A stretch of 31,893 bases of DNA from JAJPXC01 sp964562375. Lineage in GTDB: Bacteria > Bacteroidota > Bacteroidia > Bacteroidales > Muribaculaceae. The translations under genes were made by a program, and so were the position numbers. Under the pieces are notes generated by a model. It had not been told where the DNA came from. It saw nothing but the letters and a program-made list of their open reading frames with translations, and made no database searches. Position 1 is the first letter of the stretch; every line of letters begins with the position of its first letter. The stretch is from positions 1 through 31,893 of the forward strand of contig CAZLSW010000033.1 in the NCBI GenBank assembly GCA_964562375.1, written 5' to 3'. Positions 15,773 to 22,962 of this stretch are shown piece by piece.

Positions 15773-16444
15773 TTAGCGGGGAGCGAAGATGTCGGAGATT
15801 TGGGATAGGAATTGGATTACGCGCTGGGCGCGGTATTCGTCGGGAGCTTCTGCCCAGTCGGGGTGGATGTTGATATTCTTGGGGTCCTCGAGGCGGAAGG
15901 TCATCCAGCCGAGCTTGTTGGGCCAAAGGAAGTCCTTGCGGGAGTTGTCGCCTACAAACACTTTCTTTTCCTCGGGCCAGCGACGCTCGATGATGCGGAA
16001 GGCTTGTCCCTCGCCTTTCTCGGAGCCCACGGCCTCGGAGATGTAGATGCAATCGGGAGCGAAGAACTCGTCGAGGCCCAGAGTGGTGATTTTTGACATC
16101 TGGGTGCGCACGCGCCCGTCGGTGACCAGCACCAATCGGTGACCAGCCTTTTTTAGCTCGGTGAGGGTGCGTCGGGAGTCGGCGGGGAGCTCAATGTTGG
16201 GCTTGTGATGGCGGAATTGGTCGACAAGCCATCCGATGTTTTCGGGAGCTCCTTCGGGTACTTTTCGGGCCAAAAGGGGCTCCAATCGGTGGAACATGGC
16301 CTTGGGAGGCATCATCATGTCGTAAATCTCGTGGTAGGGCATGCCGTATTTGTCCTCCAAGTGGGCGGCGATAACGGCGCGAGCCGAGTCAACGTAGGTT
16401 TGCTCCTTGTATAGGGTGTCGTCGAGGTCAAATCCAATAACCAT
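15773..16444 (-). CDS. HAD superfamily hydrolase
   Basis: A 223-residue predicted small-molecule phosphatase. Motif I is FDLDDTLYKE (nucleophile Asp6, acid Asp8), motif II is VTDGR, and motif IV is GDNSRKDF. The cap is a helical C1 type (residues about 15-100). The substrate is not evident; phosphoglycolate-type and nucleotide-sugar-related phosphatases share this architecture. It lies 19 bp after the GT2 gene and is probably in the same transcript, suggesting a role in precursor supply for a glycan. Confidence 0.88.
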   Translation of the reverse strand: MVIGFDLDDTLYKEQTYVDSARAVIAAHLEDKYGMPYHEIYDMMMPPKAMFHRLEPLLARKVPEGAPENIGWLVDQFRHHKPNIELPADSRRTLTELKKAGHRLVLVTDGRVRTQMSKITTLGLDEFFAPDCIYISEAVGSEKGEGQAFRIIERRWPEEKKVFVGDNSRKDFLWPNKLGWMTFRLEDPKNINIHPDWAEAPDEYRAQRVIQFLSQISDIFAPR

Positions 16445-16463
16445 AATAATTGAAACGTTAAAG

Positions 16464-17273
16464 TTACAACCTCAGGGCCAGGCGGCTGCGCAGGCCAAGG
16501 GGTTTACTTATATAATCAAGAAAAGCGCGTTCTTGTTCTGCGAGGGCATTTTTTCTTTCTGGGGTGAGCAATCCGCGAGAGTGGAGGAAATGCTCGGTGG
16601 TGCGATGAACGTGTATTACCTCCTGAGGCTTGATGCGTTTTTGGATGGTCATGCCACCCCAGCGGTAGTTGTAGATTGCGGTTGGGCAGAAAGCGACCTT
16701 GGGATTGGCGGCAGCCAGTGGGAGCAGGAATAGGCGGTCTTCGCCCCAAAAGCCGTCGAAGTCGAGTACTTCGCCTTGGTGAGCGCGCAGGAATGAGGCA
16801 CGGTAGAGCTTGCCCCAGCACTGCACTGGGAACAGGTGGTCGTTGCCGGCTAGGGAATCGAGCAGGGAGTCTGTTTGGTAGCTCTGGGGATGAGGCAAGG
16901 GTAACGCGAGTCGAGGGGTGCGGCGTTTGACCTGCATCTGGGTGATATCGGCAGTGGTTGCTTGAGCTGTATTGTAGGCGTTAAGCAGGGCGTTTGGGGA
17001 TAGCCAATCGTCGGCGTCCAAAAAAACGATATATTCCCCCTGAGCGTGTTTGAGGCCTTCGTTTCTTGAGAAGTATTGCCCCTTGGTGAATGGGTGGATA
17101 TGGAGTGTAATTTGGTCGGCGTAGCGGCGCAGGTGTTGGAGGGTACGGTCGGTCGAACCGTCATCCACCACAATTAGTTCCACCTCCACTCCTGCTTGTC
17201 GCAACACCGAGCGGATGGCTTTGTCGATCCATCGCTCGCCGTCCTTCACTGCGATCACCACCGAGATTTTCAT
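16464..17273 (-). CDS. Family 2 glycosyltransferase
   Basis: A 269-residue GT-A fold glycosyltransferase. It shows the nucleotide-sugar site VVIAVKDGE and VDDGSTD, the metal-binding DADD in FLDADDWL, and GEDRLF near the acceptor side. No transmembrane helices are apparent, so it would act at the inner membrane face on lipid-linked glycans. Its start overlaps the acyltransferase stop (ATGA). Donor and acceptor cannot be read from sequence; the nearby gmd-fcl pair makes GDP-fucose available but does not prove it is the donor. Confidence 0.93.
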   Translation of the reverse strand: MKISVVIAVKDGERWIDKAIRSVLRQAGVEVELIVVDDGSTDRTLQHLRRYADQITLHIHPFTKGQYFSRNEGLKHAQGEYIVFLDADDWLSPNALLNAYNTAQATTADITQMQVKRRTPRLALPLPHPQSYQTDSLLDSLAGNDHLFPVQCWGKLYRASFLRAHQGEVLDFDGFWGEDRLFLLPLAAANPKVAFCPTAIYNYRWGGMTIQKRIKPQEVIHVHRTTEHFLHSRGLLTPERKNALAEQERAFLDYISKPLGLRSRLALRL

Positions 17274-18430
17274 AGCTTTTTGATAGGTTTACCTGTGAGT
17301 AATAGGGCCAGCAGGGGGCTCTTCTGGATAATGTAATTTACTCCAAGCACGAGGCCGATGACAATGAAAGCCACGACAGCCGCCACCACAAACGTAGGGG
17401 TAAAGCCGAGCGCGAGGGCCCGCAGGGGCTCTTGGAGGGAGGTGAGAGGGAAGAGGAAGAAGTAGTGGAGGAGATAGATTGCGAGCGATTCTTTGCCGAG
17501 GAGAATCCAATAGCGCTGGCCCCAAGTCGGGGCGAGGGCGCCACTTGTCGGGGCGAGGGCGGCCCGACTTCCATCCTGTTGAGGGGGGGCGAGGTTGGTT
17601 ACATGCTGCTGTGATGTCCCTGTTTGGGTCCAGGGGATGACGGTTCCGAAGGCTATGGGTACCAGCGCGGCGTGGAGTAGGGGAGGTAAAACCAAGGGAA
17701 TGCCCCACCATGCCATGAAGGGGAACTCCCAGGGGTACATCATCAGATAGATGAGGACGGCCCCGAGGATGATGGCGACGGTCATGGTGGAGCCTTGCTG
17801 CACCCAAGGTAGGAACCATTCGCGGTGTTTGCGGGCGAAGATGCCGAGCATAAACACGGGATAGTAGGCGGCGACAAATTCCCAGCTTGCCCATCGGGTG
17901 ATTTCGCCGGGGACGAGTAGCTGGATGGCGCAGAGGATTACCCAGATGACCACTGCGATGGCGATCTCCCCATAGGTTTTTGGGGACCCATAGGGCTTAT
18001 GGGGCTTATAGGCCCTATAGGCTATAGCTGTCGTCCAATAGACGAGGAAGATCTCGAAGAGGACGAGGGTGAACCAGTAGCCGTTTTTCCACACGTCGCT
18101 GTAGAGGCCGTAGAAGGTGCTTACAATAGGGGAGCGCAGGCCGCTATGGGGGAAGTACCATATCCACAGGGCGCTTACCACTAGGAACGGCACGAGCAGT
18201 TGCATGGCTCGCTGGCCAAGCCTGGGCAGGGCGAATGGTTGTCCCTCGGCTGTGACCTTGTAGGTGAAGAAGCCGCTGATGAAGAAGAACAGGGGCATGT
18301 GGATGTTCTTGATCATCTTGAATAACACTGCAGCGTCGATGTCGCGCACACACATTGTCAACACATGGCCCATCACCACCATGAAGATGGCGATGCCCTT
18401 GATTATGTCGAAGTAGGTGAGGCGGGGCAT
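17270..18430 (-). CDS. Acyltransferase family 3 (OafA/NolL-like) membrane protein with in-frame repeats
   Basis: A 386-residue integral membrane O-acyltransferase of surface sugars. The N-terminal signature FDIIKGIAIFMVVMGHVL supplies the conserved His22, and about ten hydrophobic helices follow. Two loops carry repeats: six tripeptide units of the type [A/P/S/T]-[Y/H/P]-[R/K/G] at residues 137-154, and an Ala-Pro-rich segment at 280-304 with the heptapeptide ALAPTxG twice. Both are encoded by in-frame tandem DNA repeats. The start lies two bases after the stop of the M3 peptidase gene, and the stop overlaps the GT2 start, so all three are probably one operon. Confidence 0.9.
   Translation of the reverse strand: MPRLTYFDIIKGIAIFMVVMGHVLTMCVRDIDAAVLFKMIKNIHMPLFFFISGFFTYKVTAEGQPFALPRLGQRAMQLLVPFLVVSALWIWYFPHSGLRSPIVSTFYGLYSDVWKNGYWFTLVLFEIFLVYWTTAIAYRAYKPHKPYGSPKTYGEIAIAVVIWVILCAIQLLVPGEITRWASWEFVAAYYPVFMLGIFARKHREWFLPWVQQGSTMTVAIILGAVLIYLMMYPWEFPFMAWWGIPLVLPPLLHAALVPIAFGTVIPWTQTGTSQQHVTNLAPPQQDGSRAALAPTSGALAPTWGQRYWILLGKESLAIYLLHYFFLFPLTSLQEPLRALALGFTPTFVVAAVVAFIVIGLVLGVNYIIQKSPLLALLLTGKPIKKL
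17526..17561. repeat. 21-bp-period GC-rich repeat inside the acyltransferase gene
   Basis: The 15-mer GTCGGGGCGAGGGCG occurs at 17526-17540 and again at 17547-17561. The 21-bp period is seven codons, so the frame is kept. On the coding strand it gives two ALAPT[S/W]G units in a loop between membrane helices. A weaker third copy lies to the right (GGGGGGGCGAGG, near 17583). Confidence 0.85.
17969..18022. repeat. 9-bp in-frame minisatellite inside the acyltransferase gene
   Basis: On the coding strand six 9-bp units (CCTATAGGG, CCTATAAGC, CCCATAAGC, CCTATGGGT, CCCCAAAAA, CCTATGGGG) follow one another without interruption. They encode tripeptides such as AYK, PHK and PYG. The 9-bp period lets copy number change without a frameshift. 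The loop lies just after a membrane helix. Confidence 0.85.
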
Positions 18431-18432
18431 GA

Positions 18433-20619
18433 TTAATCTTTGCGGGGCTGGGGGAGGGGAGAGGGGATGGTGCTGTCGTCGGCTTTCTTGATGCCGTCGC
18501 GCTCGAGCAGGGCGTCGATGGTGGCGTCATGGCCACGGAAGCGGCGGTAAAGCTCGGCGGGATTCTCGGTGCCTCCCTTCTCGAGGATGTTTTTGCGGAA
18601 CGACTGGGCGGTTTCCTGGTCGAAGATGCCGTGCTCCTTGAAGTGGGCGAACGCGTCGGCATCCAACACCTCGGCCCATTTGTAGCTGTAGTAACCAGCG
18701 GCGTAGCCACCCGAGAAGATGTGGCTAAACTGGGGTGAGATCATGGCACCATCCTCGGCTGGGAAGATTTGGACCTGCTCGATGGCGGCGTTCTCAAATG
18801 CCACGGGGTCGTCAACCGGCTCGGTGATCGAGTGCCATGCCATGTCGAGGTAGCCGAAGTTGAGCTGTCGCACGCAAGCGTAGGCGGCTCCGTATTGGGA
18901 GGATTTCACCAGCTTGTCGACCAATTCCTGGGGGATTGCCTCGCCGGTCTGGTAGTGGCGTGCGAAACCGTCCAGGAACTCTTTCTCGGTCAAGTAATTC
19001 TCGTTGAACTGTGAGGGAAGCTCCACGAAGTCGCGGTAAACCGAGGTGCCCGACATGGAGGCGTATTTGGTGTTGGCGAGCAGTCCGTGGAGGGCGTGGC
19101 CAAACTCATGGAGGAACGTTTCCACCTCGTAGGGAGTAAGGAGCGAGGGTGCGTCGGCGGTGGGCTTGGTGAAGTTCATCACGATCGACACGTGTGGGCG
19201 CTGGTTGGTGCCGTCAGCGTCGATGGATTGTGGGCGGAAATCGGTCATCCAAGCGCCGGGGCTCTTGCTGTCGCGGGGGAAGAAGTCGGTGTAGATGATG
19301 CCCACGTAGGAGCCGTCCTTGTCGTTTACCTCGTAGGCTTTCACCTCGGGGTGGTATACCTCGATGTCGGGTTTGTAGGTGAACGTAAGGCCATAGAGCT
19401 TGGTGGCGAGGCCGAAGACGCCGTCAATCACGTTGTTAAGTTCGAAGTAGGGGCGGTATTCCTCCTCGTTGTAGTCGTATTTGGAGGCTTTCAGCAGGTT
19501 GGAGTAATAGCTGTAGTCCCAGGGTTTTACGGTGAACGCGGGGTCGTTCTCCATTTGCTGGGCGAACTCGTTGAGCTCCTTCATTTCGGCCTTCATAGCG
19601 GGGACGTAGGCGTCGCGCAGGCGGTCAAGCAGGTCGTACACGCCAGCGGGGGTTTGGGCCATTGTGCGTTTGAGTTTATGCTCGGCGTAGGTGTTGGAGC
19701 CGAGAAGGCGGGCCAGTTGGAGTCGCTTCTGGGAGATTTGCTGGATGATTTCTTTGTTGGAGAACTCGCCCTGTGTGTTTCGACCGTTGTAAAGGCGGTA
19801 CATCTTCTCGCGCAGGTCGCGGCGCTTGGAGTATTTCATGAAGGCCATGTAGGTGGGCTGGGCGAGGGTGAACAGGTACTCGCCTTCGCGTCCTTTCTCC
19901 TTGGCGGCGAGCGCTGCGGCGTCGATTGAGCTTTGGGGGAGGCCGTCGAGGTCGTCCTTGGTGAGCCATATCTCATAGGTGTAAAGCTCCTTGAGGACGT
20001 TTTGGCCGAAACGGGTGGTGAGGTCGCTCAGGTCGGCCGAGAGCTGCTTGAATGTGTCGCGGTCGGCACCCTCAAGGTTGGCTCCTTGGAGGGCGAAAGA
20101 GTCATAGGTTTTTTGGAGGAGCATTTGGTCCTCGGGGGTGAGCCCCGCAGTGGCCCCTGAGCCTGGCGTCTTATGGGCGTCCAAGGCTGGCCCCTCTAGG
20201 GCTGCGTTGTCGTAGACGGTCTTTACTCGCTTCCACAGCTCCTCATTGAGGGTAACGGAGGTGGAGAAGTCGCTCAATTTTTGGAATACGCGGAGGGAGA
20301 TGTCCATCATTTCGGGGTCGTTCATAGCCGAGGTCATTGCTCCGAACACCTCCACCACGCGGTTGAGGTCCTTGCCTGAGCGCTCGTAGGCTACGATTGT
20401 GTTCTCGAATGTAGGGGCGTCTTTTTGGGCGCAGATGGCGTCTATATCCTGCTGTGCAAGCTTGATGCCACGGTCGATAGCCTCCTCGTAGTCGGCGGTT
20501 TTCACGCTGTTGAAGGGGACTGTGGAGTGGATGGTGTTGAACTCCTGGAAGAAAGGGTTGGCGGCCGAAGCGGAGGCCGCGGTAGCTGCTGTTATCACTG
20601 CTAATAGTGTTTTCTTCAT
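18433..20619 (-). CDS. M3 family zinc peptidase (peptidyl-dipeptidase Dcp-like), secreted
   Basis: A zinc metallopeptidase of the thimet oligopeptidase family that trims short peptides. I start it at the ATG at 20619, which gives a clean signal peptide (MKKTLLAVITAATAASASA); the open frame extends 16 codons further upstream, but that stretch overlaps the promoter. The mature enzyme would be periplasmic, about 700 residues. The active site FLHEFGHALHG carries the two zinc histidines and catalytic Glu, with the third ligand downstream in FVELPSQFNENY. An insertion rich in Gly, Pro and Ala (encoded around 20140-20210) interrupts the helical N-half compared with Dcp. It is the first gene of the glycan operon by spacing. 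Confidence 0.93.
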   Translation of the reverse strand: MKKTLLAVITAATAASASAANPFFQEFNTIHSTVPFNSVKTADYEEAIDRGIKLAQQDIDAICAQKDAPTFENTIVAYERSGKDLNRVVEVFGAMTSAMNDPEMMDISLRVFQKLSDFSTSVTLNEELWKRVKTVYDNAALEGPALDAHKTPGSGATAGLTPEDQMLLQKTYDSFALQGANLEGADRDTFKQLSADLSDLTTRFGQNVLKELYTYEIWLTKDDLDGLPQSSIDAAALAAKEKGREGEYLFTLAQPTYMAFMKYSKRRDLREKMYRLYNGRNTQGEFSNKEIIQQISQKRLQLARLLGSNTYAEHKLKRTMAQTPAGVYDLLDRLRDAYVPAMKAEMKELNEFAQQMENDPAFTVKPWDYSYYSNLLKASKYDYNEEEYRPYFELNNVIDGVFGLATKLYGLTFTYKPDIEVYHPEVKAYEVNDKDGSYVGIIYTDFFPRDSKSPGAWMTDFRPQSIDADGTNQRPHVSIVMNFTKPTADAPSLLTPYEVETFLHEFGHALHGLLANTKYASMSGTSVYRDFVELPSQFNENYLTEKEFLDGFARHYQTGEAIPQELVDKLVKSSQYGAAYACVRQLNFGYLDMAWHSITEPVDDPVAFENAAIEQVQIFPAEDGAMISPQFSHIFSGGYAAGYYSYKWAEVLDADAFAHFKEHGIFDQETAQSFRKNILEKGGTENPAELYRRFRGHDATIDALLERDGIKKADDSTIPSPLPQPRKD

Positions 20620-20664
20620 GTTGAATGATCGGTTTAGAATGGCTCCTATCTTAAAATGAGCCTC

Positions 20665-20710
20665 CAAAGTTACTAAAATTTGGCGAATCGGCCAAGTTGG
20701 AGTAACTTTG
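20665..20710. promoter_or_regulatory. Symmetric divergent promoter pair (M3 peptidase / tgt)
   Basis: Minus-strand -7 box TAACTTTG (20665-20672) with a TTG 20 bp upstream (20693-20695), and plus-strand -7 box TAACTTTG (20703-20710) with TTTG 20 bp upstream (20679-20682). The two boxes lie in a perfect 10-bp inverted repeat, CAAAGTTACT and AGTAACTTTG. The -33 elements interleave, so two polymerases could hardly bind at once. The tgt ATG is 11 bp after its -7 box; the peptidase ATG is 45 bp from its own. Confidence 0.75.
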
Positions 20711-20721
20711 CACCCACAATT

Positions 20722-21852
20722 ATGGAATTTAAGTTACAAGCGACAGCCCCCGGCACCGCGGCACGCGCGGGCCTAATCACTACCGCCCATGGCCAGATCG
20801 AGACGCCGATCTTCATGCCTGTGGGTACAGTTGGTAGCGTCAAGGCCGTTCATGTCAAGGAATTGCACGACGAGGTGAAGGCCCAGATTATTTTGGGCAA
20901 CACTTATCATCTCTATTTGCGTCCCGGCGTGGAGATATTGCGTCAGGCTGGCGGTTTACATAAATTTAACTCATGGGATGGCCCCATCTTGACCGACAGC
21001 GGCGGTTTTCAGGTGTTCTCGCTTGCCGACAACCGCAAACTTACGGAGGAGGGGGCACATTTTCGCTCCCATATCGACGGCTCCAAGCATCTGTTCACCC
21101 CCGAGAAGGTGGTCGACTTGCAACGCGCTATCGGTTCCGACATTATGATGGCTCTCGACGAGTGTCCTCCCGGCACCTCGGAGCGCGACTATGCTCGGAA
21201 ATCCTTGGACCTTACCCATCGCTGGCTTCGTCGCGGCTGGCAGCGCTACAAGGAGACGGAAGGCTTATACGGTTACTCTCAGGCTTTCTTCCCTATAGTC
21301 CAAGGTTGCACCTATAAGGATCTGCGACAAGAATCGGCCCGCTTTGTCACCGACCTCGGTGCTGAGGGCAACGCTATTGGCGGATTGGCTGTGGGAGAGC
21401 CCGCCGAGGTGATGTACGAGATGATAGAGGTGGTCAACGACATTCTGCCCAAGGATCGTCCGCGCTACCTGATGGGCGTGGGTACGCCCGCCAACATCCT
21501 CGAGGCCATCGACCGAGGGGTGGATATGATGGACTGTGTGATGCCCACCCGCAACGGCCGTCGCGGCATGCTGTTCACCCGCCACGGTATCATGAATATG
21601 CGCAACGCCAAGTGGGCCAACGATTTCTCACCCTTGCAGGAGGACGGTCCCACGGAGATCGACCGTATCTACTCCAAGGCTTACGTGCGCCACCTGTTCA
21701 TCGCCGAGGAGTTTTTGGCCATGCAGATAGGCTCGCTGCACAACCTGGCGTTCTACCTGTGGCTCGTGGGGGAGGCTCGGCGCCACATCCTCGAGGGGGA
21801 TTTCGCCCAGTGGAAACCACAAATTCTGGAACAAGTAACCCGCCGCCTGTGA
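20722..21852 (+). CDS. tgt: Queuine (preQ1) tRNA-guanine transglycosylase, zinc cysteines absent
   Basis: Exchanges G34 of GUN-anticodon tRNAs for preQ1 in queuosine synthesis. Start at 20722 gives MEFKLQATAPGTAARAG, the family N-terminus; 376 residues. The barrel motifs are intact: LTDSGGFQVFSL (general acid/base Asp), MMALDECPPG, GGLAVGEP, and DCVMPTRNGRRG with the nucleophile Asp. The region that in E. coli reads CDCYTC before NYSRAYLHHL is here GPTEIDRIYSKAYVRHL, so the three zinc cysteines are missing, although His in LHNL remains. I believe this is seen in other Bacteroidota, but cannot check. The stop overlaps the next gene start (TGATG). Confidence 0.95.
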   Translation: MEFKLQATAPGTAARAGLITTAHGQIETPIFMPVGTVGSVKAVHVKELHDEVKAQIILGNTYHLYLRPGVEILRQAGGLHKFNSWDGPILTDSGGFQVFSLADNRKLTEEGAHFRSHIDGSKHLFTPEKVVDLQRAIGSDIMMALDECPPGTSERDYARKSLDLTHRWLRRGWQRYKETEGLYGYSQAFFPIVQGCTYKDLRQESARFVTDLGAEGNAIGGLAVGEPAEVMYEMIEVVNDILPKDRPRYLMGVGTPANILEAIDRGVDMMDCVMPTRNGRRGMLFTRHGIMNMRNAKWANDFSPLQEDGPTEIDRIYSKAYVRHLFIAEEFLAMQIGSLHNLAFYLWLVGEARRHILEGDFAQWKPQILEQVTRRL

Positions 21853-22925
21853 TGTTCACGATTCTCGACCGTTACATAATACGCAAGTTCTTAGGTACTT
21901 ACATCTTCGCCATTATACTGATTTTGGCGATAACGGTGATGTTTGACATCAATGAGAAGCTGGATTCGTTCCTGAAGGCTCCGCTGCATGCCACCATCTT
22001 CGATTACTTCGTCAACTTTCTGCCCTATTTCGCCAACCAGTTCTCGCCGCTGTTCACATTCATTGCGGTGATTTTCTTCACGTCGAAGCTTGCCGGCAAC
22101 TCCGAGATCATCGCCATGCTTTCGTCGGGCATGAGTTTCAACCGCCTCTTGCGTCCCTACATGTACTCGGCAGCCGTCATCGCTATCGCCACCTATCTGC
22201 TGTCGGCCTATGTGATTCCCCCAGCCAACGTGGAGCGCATCGCCTACACCAACACCTACGTCAAGAACAAGCGCGTCGACTACGGGGCCAACATCATGAT
22301 GCAAGTGGCCCCCGGGGAAATCGCCTACATGAGCCGATACGACAACATCACCAAGACGGGCCATAAGTTCACCCTCGACAAGTTCAAGGACAAGAAATTG
22401 GCCTCCCGATTGACCGCCCAAACCATCAAGTGGGATACCCTGTACCAGTGGCAGGTGCGCGACTACACCATCCGGGAGTTTCACGACACCCGCGAGAAAA
22501 TCACCTCGGGAGCGCAATTGGACACGGTAATCCCCTTCGAGCCGCGCGACTTCCTTATCGCCAAGAATGACCAGGAGATGCTCACCACGCCCCAGCTCAA
22601 AGCCTACATCGACCGACAGAAGCAGCGTGGAGTGGCCAATATCAAAAATTTCGAGATCGAGTACCACCGTCGCTACGCCATGACCGCGGCAGCGTTTATC
22701 CTCACCGTTATCGGCATGTCGCTGTCGTCGCGCAAGGTAAAGGGAGGCATGGGCATCAACATCGGCATCGGCCTGCTGCTTTCGTTCAGCTATATCCTGT
22801 TTATGACGGTCACGTCGACCTTCGCCGTCTCGAGCTTGACCTCCCCGTTGGTGGCCATGTGGATTCCCAACGTCATCTACCTGATCATCGCGGTCATCCT
22901 CTACCGCCGCGCCTCGGCGTCTTAA
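21852..22925 (+). CDS. LptF/LptG (YjgP/YjgQ) family lipopolysaccharide export permease
   Basis: Inner-membrane subunit of the Lpt exporter that pulls LPS toward the outer membrane. The true start is the ATG at 21852, sharing one base with the tgt stop; 357 residues. The N-terminus MFTILDRYIIRKFLGTYIF and the following helix are typical. Three hydrophobic segments lie in the first 120 residues, a soluble periplasmic beta-rich part in the middle (about 125-265), and three more helices at the C-terminus. LptF or LptG cannot be distinguished. Coupling of tgt and this permease suggests a housekeeping operon. Confidence 0.93.
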   Translation: MFTILDRYIIRKFLGTYIFAIILILAITVMFDINEKLDSFLKAPLHATIFDYFVNFLPYFANQFSPLFTFIAVIFFTSKLAGNSEIIAMLSSGMSFNRLLRPYMYSAAVIAIATYLLSAYVIPPANVERIAYTNTYVKNKRVDYGANIMMQVAPGEIAYMSRYDNITKTGHKFTLDKFKDKKLASRLTAQTIKWDTLYQWQVRDYTIREFHDTREKITSGAQLDTVIPFEPRDFLIAKNDQEMLTTPQLKAYIDRQKQRGVANIKNFEIEYHRRYAMTAAAFILTVIGMSLSSRKVKGGMGINIGIGLLLSFSYILFMTVTSTFAVSSLTSPLVAMWIPNVIYLIIAVILYRRASAS

Positions 22926-22962
22926 GTCCCGAATTATAGCCTAAATCCATTGAAAACATTAT

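Noticed and set aside
19087..19929. 280-codon open frame antisense to the M3 peptidase
   Set aside because: Shadow of the peptidase gene; Val/Gly/Leu-rich text without conserved motifs.
21891..22667. 258-codon open frame antisense to the LptF/LptG-family permease
   Set aside because: It lies wholly opposite a clear membrane-protein gene, its composition (Val, Gly, Asp, His rich) is a typical GC-rich shadow, and it has no recognisable motif or promoter.
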